A stretch of 64,000 bases of DNA from Hymenobacter swuensis DY53 (GCF_000576555.1 NZ_CP007145.1:1674001-1738000), one strand, 5' to 3'; shown: positions 7,878 to 16,634, numbered from the stretch's first letter. Translations and numbers: made by a program. The notes: generated by a model from the sequence alone, not told the origin.

Positions 7878-9056
7878 CTACTTGCCAGCAAAGGCTTTCG
7901 CGTCGGTTTCCGTGATGGTGTCGTCGCTCATGATGACGAGGCGCTCTACCACGTTGCGTAACTCCCGGATGTTGCCGCGCCAGTCGAGGCTCTGGAGGTA
8001 TTTGAGGGCAGAAGGGTCCACTTTTTTGGGCTTGTTGCCATAGTCCTGGGCAATGTCCTTGAGGAATTTCTCGATGAGGGCCGGGATGTCGTCGCGCCGG
8101 TCGTTGAGGGCGGGTACCTGAATCAGGATGACGGACAGGCGGTGGTAGAGGTCCTCGCGGAAGTTTTTGTCGGCAATTTCATGGAGCAGGTTCTTGTTGG
8201 TGGCGGCCAGCACGCGCACGTTCACCGAAATTTCCTTTTCGCCGCCCACGCGGGTAATCTTGCTTTCCTGTAGAGCCCGCAGCACTTTGGCCTGGGCCGA
8301 CAGGCTCATATCGCCGATTTCGTCCAGAAACAGCGTGCCGCCATCGGCCTGCTCGAACTTGCCGATGCGCTGCTTCACGGCCGACGTGAACGAGCCCTTC
8401 TCGTGGCCGAACAGCTCCGACTCAATCAGCTCGGAGGGAATGGCGGCGCAGTTGACTTCTACCAGCGGGCCGCCGGCGCGGTTGCTGAGCTCGTGCAGCT
8501 GGCGGGCCACCATTTCCTTGCCTGCGCCGTTGGGCCCAGTGATGAGCACGCGGGCATCGGTGGGGGCCACCTTCTCGATGGCCTTTCGCACGGCAGACAG
8601 CGCCTCGGAGTCGCCAATCATTTCCGAATTTTTGGCCAGCTTTTTCTTGAGCGTCTTGTTCTCGGTGCTGAGCTTGGTGGTTTCGGTGCTGAGCTTGCTG
8701 TGGTCGAGGGCGTTACGCACCGTTAGGAGCAGGCGGTTCAGGTCCGGTGGCTTCTGCAGGAAATCGTAGGCACCTTTCTTGGTGGCATCCACGGCCATTT
8801 CCACGTTGCCGTGGGCCGATACCATGATGAACGTGGCACCAGGAGCCAGAATGCGGGCCCGCTCCAGCACTTCAATGCCGTCCATCTTGGGCATCTTCAC
8901 GTCGCAGAGCACCACGTCGTACTTGTCGCGGATGAGCATGTCGAGGCCGGTCGGGCCGTCTTCGGCCTGATCTACCTGGTAGCTTTCGTATTCGAGAATT
9001 TCCTTCAGCGTGTGCCGAATGGCCTTTTCGTCGTCGATAATGAGAATGCGGGGCAT
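7878..9056 (-). CDS. NtrC-like response regulator lacking a DNA-binding domain
   Basis: 392 residues. The receiver domain (1-118) has Asp9/Asp10, phosphoacceptor Asp52 in CDVKMP and Lys102 in LQKPPD. A Lys-rich linker leads to an AAA+ sigma-54-interaction-type domain (about 145-375) with Walker A GPNGAGKE (174-181), Walker B TLFLDEIGD (241-249) and the ending WRGNIRELRNVVERLVIM. The sigma-54 contact loop, normally GAFTGA, reads GSFTSA (221-226). The protein stops about 20 residues after the AAA+ domain, with no Fis-type helix-turn-helix. It could regulate without binding DNA itself or act with a partner. No histidine kinase is adjacent. Confidence 0.9.
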   Translation of the reverse strand: MPRILIIDDEKAIRHTLKEILEYESYQVDQAEDGPTGLDMLIRDKYDVVLCDVKMPKMDGIEVLERARILAPGATFIMVSAHGNVEMAVDATKKGAYDFLQKPPDLNRLLLTVRNALDHSKLSTETTKLSTENKTLKKKLAKNSEMIGDSEALSAVRKAIEKVAPTDARVLITGPNGAGKEMVARQLHELSNRAGGPLVEVNCAAIPSELIESELFGHEKGSFTSAVKQRIGKFEQADGGTLFLDEIGDMSLSAQAKVLRALQESKITRVGGEKEISVNVRVLAATNKNLLHEIADKNFREDLYHRLSVILIQVPALNDRRDDIPALIEKFLKDIAQDYGNKPKKVDPSALKYLQSLDWRGNIRELRNVVERLVIMSDDTITETDAKAFAGK

Positions 9057-9151
9057 AAAACAAGGAAGGTGTAGGCCGCGAAAGGTACAAAACGCGCCGC
9101 CGAGTTGCGGGGTTGGGTGAGCCAGGATGGTAGGTCGATAAAAATCAGCCC

Positions 9152-9301
9152 GTCATGCTGAGCATTCTGCGCATAAAGCAGAGGCGTAGCCGCAGTCGAA
9201 GCATCGCTACCGCTTCGTTGTGATAGTGATTAGTTAGCCAGAGGTAGCGATGCTTCGACTACGCTCCGTCTCTGCTTTATGCGCAGAATGCTCAGCATGA
9301 C
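9152..9301. repeat. Family-A palindromic repeat, complete copy
   Basis: A long inverted repeat. About 32 bp at 9152-9183 are the exact complement of 9270-9301, and the inner part (GTCGAAGCATCGCTACC against GGTAGCGATGCTTCGAC) continues the stem. The ends are GTCATGCTGAGC and GCTCAGCATGAC. It sits between two minus-strand genes. Similar ends recur at 38860, 39779 and 49255. Confidence 0.85.
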
Positions 9302-9331
9302 ACAGACCTTTCGGTTTCGCACCTGACTCGC

Positions 9332-11968
9332 CTACCGCAACTCCACCGACTCAATATCCAGAAACGGCCGCTCCGTAGAACCGGAAGCCGCAGCCGGGCT
9401 CAACAGAATCTGCAGGATTTCGGCCTGGGCCAGCGGCAGGGCGGGGCCGGCATTGCTTGGAGAGTTCATCGGCAAAAAGCTGGGGTAGGGGCGCGGCAGC
9501 AGCACTTGCTGCGCCGGCCGGAATGCCGCCAGCGGCATCCGGATTTCCTGCATGTCGGCTCCCACTTCTACTTCCGTTGCGTAGGCTGCCGCATCACGAG
9601 TGGTGAGCACCAGACGGACCGGGCCGGCCGCGCCGCCGCGCCGGGCGCGCAGCACCAGCTCCCGGAAGTTGCCCGCTTCACTGGCCCGCGCCGCCAGCCG
9701 GTCACCGAAATACGCTCGCAGAAACGCTACCGGCGCGGTCGGGTCGAAGAAGGCCGGCGGGCTGGCGGGCGTGGGGGCCTGGAGCAGCCGCAGGGCCAGG
9801 TGGCCGGTGCTGGTCGTCACGTAATCGGTCCAGCCGGAGCCGTTGACGCCGCCGGCTTCCACCCGCTGCTGGTCGTGGGCCGCCTGGAACAAGGGGAGCG
9901 GTGCCCCGGCTGGTACGATAGGCGTTTCCCAGCGGTCCTGGGGCGCGTAGTCCCAGTCGCGGGGGCTGCCGGCGAAGCCGCCGGGGAAGGTGGTGGTTTG
10001 CTGGTTATACTTCACGGCCACCCAGTAGCGTAGCAGGCCGGGGTAGAGCAGCTCGGCGGGTACGGTGGCTTCGGCGGTGGTAAGCGTAGGGCGACGCATA
10101 GGGATAGTGCGCGTCTGGCCATAGAAATGCTGGGCAATGAGCAGCACCGAATCGGCCGGCTCGGCCCCGGCAATGGTAGCGCGCAGCACCGCCGGCTGCC
10201 CGGCCGGCAGTTGGGCCGGAGCCGCGTGCATCACTTGAACCGGACCCGGAGTGGCCGCCGGAGCCACAAACTCGCCCAGCTTGAGGGCACCCAACTGGGT
10301 TTGCGCCGTGTAAGCGGTGGTACTTTTGCCCCGGGCTGCCACCACGTACACACCCGGCCGCAGCACCACCGTGCTATTGCTGGCCTGGGTTTGGAAAGCA
10401 TTGCCCTCGTTCAGGCCGCGCACCGTGAAATCAGCGCCCAGGCCGGGCAGCGTGAGACGCAGGGGCTGGGTGTTCCACGCAATGCGCGTGACGGTCTGGC
10501 GCAAAGACGTCTTAGCGAATGGGTCGCGCACCTGGATGGCATCGGGCATTACCTCCAGCCGCCAGATGCTGGGGGCCAGCTGGTCGAGGAAGTAGGCGCC
10601 GGTGCCTTGGTACTGCACCACGGGCGAGGAGCCGGTGCCGGCTACGCGGCGCAGAGCGGCGGGCTTGCGCGGGGCGGTAGTGGTGGTGCTGGTGTAGTAG
10701 AACTCCTCGGGCGTGTTCAGCTCGCTCAGGCCGTTGCGGTAGCTCACCCGGAAGTTGCCGAAAGTGGAATCCTGGGGGTAGGCCGCAAATTGCTGGTTGC
10801 GCTTCACCTGCCGGAATACCTGGCCCGCAATCAGTAAGCTGATGGCTTTGGCGGGCGTGTAAGCCAAGTTGAGGTAGTGCGTTTGGTATTCGGTGTTGGC
10901 GTAGGCCAAGGCCAGCGGGTCGTAGGCAAACTGGGTAGCCCACTGCATCCCGGCCGCCCGGAAGCTGCGGGCCATCAGCGGGTACATCACCGGTTGCAGA
11001 ATATCAGCCGACTCAAACTCGTATACCAGCCGGGGCTTGCTGACGAAGCGTGGGTCCTGGGCGTAGGGAATCGGGTATTTTTCCACCAGCGGTAGCAGGT
11101 TGCCGCGCAGCGTGTGGCCGTTCACCAGCGCCGAGGGGTACCACTGAAACGTGAAGCCCTGCACCGGGCTGCTCAGAATGGCATTGGCCACGGCTGGGCT
11201 TTCGGCTAGGTTGTAGAAGATGGGCTTTTTGTACCCCGTGGCCCGCATGGCGGCTACCATGCGCTGCACAAACTCGCTCACTTCGGCCTCGGGCTGGCGG
11301 TAGTGGGGCTCGTTGCAGACCTCGTAGGCAATGATGTCAGGGTCTTCGCGGTTGAGCAGGCCGGTGTACTGGTTGCGGTGGTTGAGGAACTGCCGGAGGT
11401 AGTTTTCCTGGGCCCGAATGGCGCGCGGGTTATTGTAGGCCTGGCCTTTGGGGTAGATGGCCGAGAAGCCGGTCTGGGCCGTGTCGGGCTCGGGGTAGCC
11501 GTTGCCCCAGTAGGCAATGGGCGTCAGCACCGTTTTGATGCCGCGCTGCTTGAGCCGCTGCAGCAGGTAGTCGAGCAGGCGCAGGTGCTCGTTTTCCAGC
11601 ACGTTGCCCAGCGTATCCGTGATTTCCACGTCCCAGACGTGCACCCGGAATGCATCAATGCCCAGCCGGGAGAGGTGGTACACGTCTTGGTCAATGCCCT
11701 GCTCGGGCGTGATGCCCAGGCGGCGGTGGGCCCGGTAAGAGTGGGCGAAGGGTGTGGTGTAGTTCACCCCGAACAGGGCTACTTCCTGCTTCGAGCCCTG
11801 CCAGCGCAGCACCCCGGCCGCATCCACGTACACGTCGGCCGTTTTGGGTGGGGCTTTCTGGGCGAAGGCAGGAAGGGAAATCAGCAGCGCCAGCAGCCAG
11901 CCGCAGCCAGCCAGCACCACCGGCCAGCGGCGGGAGACGCTGGGTACTACACGTATCAAATTAGACAT
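9332..11968 (-). CDS. Secreted clan GH-A glycoside hydrolase
   Basis: 878 residues with an N-terminal signal/membrane segment (about 15-36, ending LPAFAQ). The catalytic (beta/alpha)8 domain spans about 45-400. It carries GVNYTTPFAHSYR, RLGIDAFRVHVWD, YEVCNEPHYRQ (acid/base Glu220) and RLVYEFESAD (nucleophile Glu317 or Glu319), the usual placement in GH5-like enzymes of clan GH-A. The remaining about 450 residues are beta-rich accessory domains without a sorting tail that I recognise. The substrate is unknown; a mannan, glucan or galactan is plausible. A CG-centred palindrome directly precedes the start codon. Confidence 0.8.
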   Translation of the reverse strand: MSNLIRVVPSVSRRWPVVLAGCGWLLALLISLPAFAQKAPPKTADVYVDAAGVLRWQGSKQEVALFGVNYTTPFAHSYRAHRRLGITPEQGIDQDVYHLSRLGIDAFRVHVWDVEITDTLGNVLENEHLRLLDYLLQRLKQRGIKTVLTPIAYWGNGYPEPDTAQTGFSAIYPKGQAYNNPRAIRAQENYLRQFLNHRNQYTGLLNREDPDIIAYEVCNEPHYRQPEAEVSEFVQRMVAAMRATGYKKPIFYNLAESPAVANAILSSPVQGFTFQWYPSALVNGHTLRGNLLPLVEKYPIPYAQDPRFVSKPRLVYEFESADILQPVMYPLMARSFRAAGMQWATQFAYDPLALAYANTEYQTHYLNLAYTPAKAISLLIAGQVFRQVKRNQQFAAYPQDSTFGNFRVSYRNGLSELNTPEEFYYTSTTTTAPRKPAALRRVAGTGSSPVVQYQGTGAYFLDQLAPSIWRLEVMPDAIQVRDPFAKTSLRQTVTRIAWNTQPLRLTLPGLGADFTVRGLNEGNAFQTQASNSTVVLRPGVYVVAARGKSTTAYTAQTQLGALKLGEFVAPAATPGPVQVMHAAPAQLPAGQPAVLRATIAGAEPADSVLLIAQHFYGQTRTIPMRRPTLTTAEATVPAELLYPGLLRYWVAVKYNQQTTTFPGGFAGSPRDWDYAPQDRWETPIVPAGAPLPLFQAAHDQQRVEAGGVNGSGWTDYVTTSTGHLALRLLQAPTPASPPAFFDPTAPVAFLRAYFGDRLAARASEAGNFRELVLRARRGGAAGPVRLVLTTRDAAAYATEVEVGADMQEIRMPLAAFRPAQQVLLPRPYPSFLPMNSPSNAGPALPLAQAEILQILLSPAAASGSTERPFLDIESVELR

Positions 11969-11970
11969 TA

Positions 11971-11984
11971 TGCAAACGTTTGTG
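11971..11984 (-). promoter_or_regulatory. LacI-type operator-like palindrome
   Basis: TGCAAACGTTTGTG contains the perfect 10-bp palindrome CAAACGTTTG (11973-11982), the shape of a LacI-family operator. It begins 3 bases upstream of the glycosidase ATG at 11968, so a bound repressor would block transcription or initiation. Just beyond it, GCTAAATA/TATTTAGC (11988-12007) forms a second inverted repeat. Confidence 0.5.
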
Positions 11985-12010
11985 TATGCTAAATAACACT
12001 ATTTAGCAAC

Positions 12011-12048
12011 AAAAACGGCCGCCGCACCCGAAGATGCGGCGGCCGTTT
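12011..12048 (-). terminator. rnpB terminator with UUCG tetraloop
   Basis: On the minus strand AAACGGCCGCCGCAT pairs with its complement around a C-UUCG-G tetraloop and runs into TTTTTGTTG. It starts a few bases after the 3' end of RNase P RNA. Almost perfect 17-bp stem. Confidence 0.85.
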
Positions 12049-12053
12049 GATGA

Positions 12054-12501
12054 CGGTGATGAGTCTGTAAGCCGGGTTTTGTCCGCCTGCCCGAAAGCAA
12101 GCGGCCCCACCATTTATCTAGGCCCGAACTTGCGCGCGGGCTCCATCAACCTACCCGCCAGCGCCGGACGAGCCGCCCGGTGCAGCCCCGAAGGGCCACG
12201 TACTGGCTTATTTGGTCTTTCAACCCCTGAGGTTTACCCAGCCGGACTAGTCACCCAGCCGCTGGTGCGCTCTTACCGCACCTTTTCACCCTTACCAAAG
12301 GTGAAATTGAGAAGTGGTGAGATTGTGAAATTCACAACTTCACCTTTCACAACTTCACCGCCTGGCGGTACTTTTCTGTGGCACTGGCTGTCCTGAGAAG
12401 CTTTACGCCGCCCAGTCCTTCCCGTTAGGAAGCAGGGTGCTCTGCGTTGCCCGGACTTTCCTCGTCGCCTTGCAGCGCCGCGGTGGGGCGACCCATCACT
12501 G
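12054..12501 (-). ncRNA. rnpB: RNase P RNA (class A) with an inserted low-complexity hairpin
   Basis: Catalytic RNA of tRNA 5' processing, read on the minus strand. The 5' core GAGGAAAGTCCGGGC lies near 12460 and the 3' core AACCCGGCTTACAGACTC near 12063-12080. Both are diagnostic. Helix P1 can be drawn exactly: GTGATGGGTC at 12490-12499 (minus strand) pairs with GACTCATCAC at 12056-12065 with one G-U. A stretch at about 12298-12358 is unusual: it consists of GTGAAGTTGTGAAAGGTGAA-like units that fold back on themselves and sits in a peripheral variable helix. The ends are estimated from P1. A TACCTTTG -7 box lies just upstream, and a UUCG terminator follows. Confidence 0.93.
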
Positions 12502-12505
12502 CGGG

Positions 12506-12513
12506 CAAAGGTA
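12506..12513 (-). promoter_or_regulatory. rnpB -7 box
   Basis: Minus-strand TACCTTTG matches TAnnTTTG and lies 5-7 bases before the predicted 5' end of RNase P RNA. A TTG at 12539-12541 is 25 bases further up, longer than the usual 19-21. Confidence 0.6.
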
Positions 12514-12548
12514 GGTAAAGATGAACAGTGAAGCATACCAACTGTGTA

Positions 12549-12947
12549 TTAATAGGACGGTTTGATGCTTAGAATCTTAGGTACGCTCCAACGCTCGGGT
12601 ACCAGAAAGAAGTAGCCGCAGACGAACGGAAAAATGAGACTTACGGCCGTAAGGAGCGAATTAGCCACTAGCAGACCGTGGCCATGCTCCCAAAACCAGG
12701 TGATGAGCAGCCCTATTCCGCCCGGCACAATTACGCACGAGTTGAGGTACACGAAAGGAGGCTCCAAAGCGTGGAGTTTACCAGCAATTTTCCACCGGAT
12801 AAGCGGTCCAATCAAGCCCAGGAGCGCCAGCAGAATACCAGCCGCAACTTCAATGGAATCCAGTGGCCAGCCACCAGCAACAATGTAAGCTGCCAACCCC
12901 CAAACCAGCAGGCCCGGAATGAACACGAATAGAAGTAAAAGTCCCAC
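12549..12947 (-). CDS. Hypothetical four-helix membrane protein
   Basis: 132 residues with about four hydrophobic segments (roughly 2-24, 33-52, 67-86 and 92-113) and short loops; the C-terminus is basic. It starts 15 bases after the stop codon of the upstream M1 peptidase on the same strand, so the two are probably cotranscribed. No family recognised. Confidence 0.6.
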   Translation of the reverse strand: MGLLLLFVFIPGLLVWGLAAYIVAGGWPLDSIEVAAGILLALLGLIGPLIRWKIAGKLHALEPPFVYLNSCVIVPGGIGLLITWFWEHGHGLLVANSLLTAVSLIFPFVCGYFFLVPERWSVPKILSIKPSY

Positions 12948-12962
12948 AGTGGTAACGGCTAC

Positions 12963-14825
12963 CTACTTCCCCTCCCACACATTATCCTTTGGGTAGCTGT
13001 CGGGCACGAGGGTGGCGCCTAGCTTCACTTGCTTCACGGCTTTGGTGGTGGTCAGGGGTACGGTTACGGTTTTGGCACCCTGTTCCCACACGCCGATGGT
13101 GCGGTGCAGCTTCTCGGTGGAGTTGTCCTGGTAGGTTACGGTGAGGTCCACAGGGACGGGCTTGGTACCTTTGGCCTCTACCACCACATCGTAGCCAGCC
13201 GACGTTTTGGTAACCTGCCGGATGGCCAAGTCGGGGTAGCCGCCGTCGAAGAACCAGCGCTGCCAGAACCAGTTGAGGTTGCGGCCGGCCCCGGCGTTCA
13301 TCGAGTTGAAGAAGTCGTAGGGCATGGGGTGCTTGCCGTTCCACTGGCGGATGTAGGTGTGCAGGGCCTTGGTGAACAGCTCGTCGCCCAGCAAATCCTT
13401 CACGTAGAGGTAGCCCAGGCCCGGCTTGGGGTAGGAGTTGAGGAAGAAGGGCGTGCCCGTCTGCTGGGTGCTGAGCGTGACGATGGGTAGATCGGCCTCG
13501 GTATCGGCGGCGGCGGCGTAGGGGGCAATGCCGTAGTCGTCATCGAGCTTGGGGTCGATGATGCCCGAAATCAGCCACTCGCCGATGGTGGCCCAGCCCT
13601 CATCCATCCAGCCGTACTTGGTTTCGTTGATGCCCATGTAGAACGGGAACATCGTGTGGAAAATCTCGTGGTCGGTGAGGGTAATGGCGTCCTCGCGGGT
13701 GCTGGTGGGGTTGTCGTTCACCATCATCGGGTACTCCATCTGGTCCAGCCCGTCGAAGATGGTTTCGTGGGCGTAGGGGAAGGGCCACTTGGGGAAGGTA
13801 TAGCTCATGGCCTCCACCGTCTGGCGGGCGAAGTGCACCACCTCCTCGTAATCCTTGTGGGCGGGGTTGTACACGGCATCCACGCGGGTGCGGCGCTTGG
13901 TGGCAGGGTCCACTACCAGGCTGCTGGCCTGCCATACGTAATGGTCGGTGGTGGCAAAGGCGAAGTCGGTCACGTTTTTGGCCTCGAAGTGCCAGGTATT
14001 CTGGGCGGCGGGGGCCGTCAGGTCTTTGGCCTTAAGGTCGGCGGCGGTGATGATGGGGGTGATGCCGTCCTTGGTTTCGGCCTCGCGCAGGCGCTGAGCG
14101 TACTTTTTGCCCAGCACTTTGTCGGCGTTGGTCAGGTCGCCGGTGGCCCACACTACGAAGTTGCGGGGCACGGTGATATCGGCCGAGAAGTTGGCGAAGT
14201 CGTTGTAGAACTCCTGGCTGCCGAGGTAGGGGTTGCGGTTCCAGCCGTCGATGTCGTCGTACACGGCCACGCGGGGGAAGAAGTAGGCTACGAAATCGGC
14301 TCCCGGCTCCACCTCGCCGGTGCGCATGTGAGAGCCTTTGTTGAGGGTGTAGGAGTAATTGACAGAAATCTGGACAGTCTGCTTGGCCCCGATGGCCCGG
14401 CGCAGCGGTACCGTCAGGTTGGTGAAATCAGCTTTCAGTTTGGCTACGTCCATCGTCTGGCCGTTGATGGTCAGCTTCTCCAGCTTCATGCCTTCGCCCA
14501 CGTCCTCCGGGCTCATGCCGCCGGCGCGGGGCGCGCCTTTCTTATACAGGTTGGAGTAGAGCTTAAACCACAGCTGCCGCAGCGAATCGGGGCTTTGGTT
14601 GTGGTAGGCAATATCGGCCGTGCCCTTCACCAGCCGCGTGGTAGGGTCGAAGTTCACCTTCAGCTGGTAGTCGGCCGAGTTCTGCCAGTAGTTAGGGCCG
14701 GGCTGGCCGGTTACCGAGCGGGTGCCTTTGGTGTAGGTGGCCTGGAGGTTGCGCGGCACGGGCAGCTGCTGGGCCGCTAGGGATAAGGGGAGGAGAGAAG
14801 CGGCGAGAAGCGCAGGGAATTTCAT
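12963..14825 (-). CDS. Secreted M1-family metallopeptidase
   Basis: 620 residues from the ATG at 14825, which gives a clean signal peptide (MKFPALLAASLLPLSLAAQ); an in-frame ATG at 14843 would add six residues before it. The zinc site HEIFH lies at about 386-390 with the third ligand Glu 19 residues later (KYGWMDEGWA, Glu409), the exact HExxH-x18-E spacing of M1 aminopeptidases. DQMEYPMMV about 22 residues before it replaces the usual GAMEN substrate-binding motif. That suggests altered N-terminus recognition, as in other Bacteroidota M1 relatives. Probably periplasmic or surface. Confidence 0.9.
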   Translation of the reverse strand: MKFPALLAASLLPLSLAAQQLPVPRNLQATYTKGTRSVTGQPGPNYWQNSADYQLKVNFDPTTRLVKGTADIAYHNQSPDSLRQLWFKLYSNLYKKGAPRAGGMSPEDVGEGMKLEKLTINGQTMDVAKLKADFTNLTVPLRRAIGAKQTVQISVNYSYTLNKGSHMRTGEVEPGADFVAYFFPRVAVYDDIDGWNRNPYLGSQEFYNDFANFSADITVPRNFVVWATGDLTNADKVLGKKYAQRLREAETKDGITPIITAADLKAKDLTAPAAQNTWHFEAKNVTDFAFATTDHYVWQASSLVVDPATKRRTRVDAVYNPAHKDYEEVVHFARQTVEAMSYTFPKWPFPYAHETIFDGLDQMEYPMMVNDNPTSTREDAITLTDHEIFHTMFPFYMGINETKYGWMDEGWATIGEWLISGIIDPKLDDDYGIAPYAAAADTEADLPIVTLSTQQTGTPFFLNSYPKPGLGYLYVKDLLGDELFTKALHTYIRQWNGKHPMPYDFFNSMNAGAGRNLNWFWQRWFFDGGYPDLAIRQVTKTSAGYDVVVEAKGTKPVPVDLTVTYQDNSTEKLHRTIGVWEQGAKTVTVPLTTTKAVKQVKLGATLVPDSYPKDNVWEGK

Positions 14826-14833
14826 GCGGAAAG

Positions 14834-15337
14834 TTATTGCCAAAGATGTTGAAGTTTATGCCGGATGCGTTGCTGAAGACTATCTGGCATTTCACGCGCG
14901 TGACGTCGCAAAGCGGCTTCAACTACTTGATATATTCTGTGCTTTTCAGCCGTAGTGTCAATAGATAGAACATAATCTGCTGGGCCGCACCTTACCAATT
15001 TTAAGTCAAGCGGAGTAATACGGTGTTTGCCGTTTATGAAATACACAAAGGAACTATGAGAGCTGTTCTGTTGATCAATGGAAATTAGTCCTATACAAGT
15101 AGCAGATGTGGCTTCTGGAGAGAACCTGTAGGCTTTTATAGAATTATGCCGTTTGTCATAGTGGCATCTATCACTATTCTGCTGCCCTACAAACCGTTTA
15201 AGTCGCCAAAGTTGAATCTGATTAAGCCCAAGCTGTCTTGGAGAAAATGTGGAACGGTGGTACCCGTTCGTACATCCGGAGAGAGTGTAACTTAACAATG
15301 CAAGAGATGTCAAGACACATACAAAACGAATAGACAT
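14834..15337 (-). CDS. Hypothetical lipoprotein
   Basis: 167 residues with a lipoprotein signal peptide ending at TLSGC (Cys22). The mature part is rich in Arg, His and Gln (CHYDKRHNSIKAYRFSPEA, then EAALRRHAREMPDSLQQRIR). The reading frame is visibly more AT-rich than its neighbours and unlike any family I recognise. It is followed 9 bases later by the M1 peptidase start, so it may lead that operon. Confidence 0.6.
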   Translation of the reverse strand: MSIRFVCVLTSLALLSYTLSGCTNGYHRSTFSPRQLGLNQIQLWRLKRFVGQQNSDRCHYDKRHNSIKAYRFSPEATSATCIGLISIDQQNSSHSSFVYFINGKHRITPLDLKLVRCGPADYVLSIDTTAEKHRIYQVVEAALRRHAREMPDSLQQRIRHKLQHLWQ

Positions 15338-15356
15338 GAGAGAGTGTGTAATTAAT

Positions 15357-15404
15357 AAGTCTGCCCCGGAAAGCTACTAGTCAATAGCTTTCCGGGGCAG
15401 ACTT
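15357..15404 (-). terminator. Strong hairpin after the Smr-domain gene
   Basis: A perfect 20-bp inverted repeat pairs 15357-15376 with 15385-15404. It lies 15 bases past the stop codon at 15419 and is followed on the minus strand by ATTAATTA rather than a pure T run. Likely the 3' end of the Smr-domain transcript. Confidence 0.7.
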
Positions 15405-15418
15405 AGTTTCAGTCAAAT

Positions 15419-16534
15419 CTACTTTAGCCGCACCAGTGTGGCACCGTAGCCGAACTTCTCCTTCTTTGAATCCTCGAAGAACTTAATGTCGCGGTTGCGG
15501 CTGAGCAGCTTATGTAGCTCCTTGCGCAGGGTGCCGTTGCCGGAACCGTGGATGAACACGATTTCGTGCATGTTGGTGGCCAGGGCACGGCTTAGGGTGT
15601 CCTCGAAGGCTTCGAGCTGGAGCTTGAGGATGGCGGTGTTGCTCATGCCTTCGGCCCCTTCCGGCAGTAAGGCTTCCAGGTGCAGATCCACCTCATGGGA
15701 TGGAGCTACGATGGCCTTGGCAGGCTCGGGGGCCGGGGCTACGGCGGCGGGTTTGGCGGGAGCGTTGCCGGTCAGCTGGGCTTTCAGGGTTTCGGCCAGT
15801 TTCTCGGGGGCAATAACAACCGGGGCGGCGGGCTTCTCATCCAACTGGAAGAGGTAGGCTTCGCGCTGCAGCACTGGCACGTTGGGCTGGCGGCTGGTGT
15901 AGAAACTGGCGGCCTTGAACTGCAGCCGCTTGGTGAGCAGCTCGAAGGCCTCAGTACCATTGAACTTGTAGGGCAAGAGCTGCACCACGGCGGCCGGCCA
16001 TTGGTCGAAATCCTTGAGGTGCCAGTGGCCCAGGGCCGGGCTGGCGGCCTTGGCTTCCAGCTTTTCGGCCCGGAGGGCGCGGTACTTGCCCTGACGGTCC
16101 TCGCCGAAAGTGTAGAGCACGTCCCGCTCGGTGTGGTTGACCAAGTATAACGCCAGCAGCTCCGGCGACTGGTGGGTGAGGGCCAGATACAGGCCTTTCT
16201 GCACCGGCGGGGCCATCGTTTTATCGGCTTTCACCGGGGCGGGGCCTTCCGATTTGGCCGGTTGCGGTGCGCTTGTGGAGTTACCCGAGGCCTTGGCAGC
16301 GCGGGCCGCGTGGGCGGCTCCGGTGGCGGCGGCTTTCTTCTCGGAGGCAATGGCGGCGGCGCTCTGGCCGAAAGCTTTGGTTTCCTCAGCGGCTACCACT
16401 ACTACTTCGCGGCGTAGCACCGGAATGGTGAAATCGTTATCAATGGCTACCTCAACCAGCTCGTCGCTGAGCAGGCGGGTGACAATACCTTCTTCGCGCC
16501 CGGTGAGCAGGCGTACACGGTCTCCAACGTTCAT
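15419..16534 (-). CDS. DUF2027 protein with C-terminal Smr domain
   Basis: 371 residues. The N-terminus MNVGDRVRLLTGREEGIVTR is a small KOW/SH3-like segment. An Ala-rich linker (about 60-105) precedes a DUF2027 beta domain (about 110-230). After a second Pro/Ala-rich linker comes an Smr domain (about 280-371) with HEVDLHLEALL and the signature FIHGSGNGTLRKELHKLL. Smr domains occur in MutS2 and in stand-alone nucleases acting on branched DNA or stalled ribosomes. The catalytic role of this architecture is not known. A minus-strand TACCTTTG box lies 39 bases upstream. Confidence 0.88.
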   Translation of the reverse strand: MNVGDRVRLLTGREEGIVTRLLSDELVEVAIDNDFTIPVLRREVVVVAAEETKAFGQSAAAIASEKKAAATGAAHAARAAKASGNSTSAPQPAKSEGPAPVKADKTMAPPVQKGLYLALTHQSPELLALYLVNHTERDVLYTFGEDRQGKYRALRAEKLEAKAASPALGHWHLKDFDQWPAAVVQLLPYKFNGTEAFELLTKRLQFKAASFYTSRQPNVPVLQREAYLFQLDEKPAAPVVIAPEKLAETLKAQLTGNAPAKPAAVAPAPEPAKAIVAPSHEVDLHLEALLPEGAEGMSNTAILKLQLEAFEDTLSRALATNMHEIVFIHGSGNGTLRKELHKLLSRNRDIKFFEDSKKEKFGYGATLVRLK

Positions 16535-16572
16535 ATCAAGGGAAAGAAAAGTGCGGGTGGAATAGCAAACAG

Positions 16573-16580
16573 CAAAGGTA
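16573..16580 (-). promoter_or_regulatory. -7 box for the Smr-domain gene
   Basis: Minus-strand TACCTTTG, 39 bases upstream of the ATG at 16534, fits TAnnTTTG. No TTG at the ideal -33 distance. Confidence 0.45.
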
Positions 16581-16634
16581 GGTGCAAATTGGCCCCCTAC
16601 TGGTACTGGTTTACGCAGTAGGCCAGCAGTCGGA

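Noticed and set aside
12034..12536. Open frames on both strands at 12.0-12.5 kb
   Set aside because: The region folds as RNase P RNA with diagnostic cores and P1; the frames are by-products of a structured RNA.
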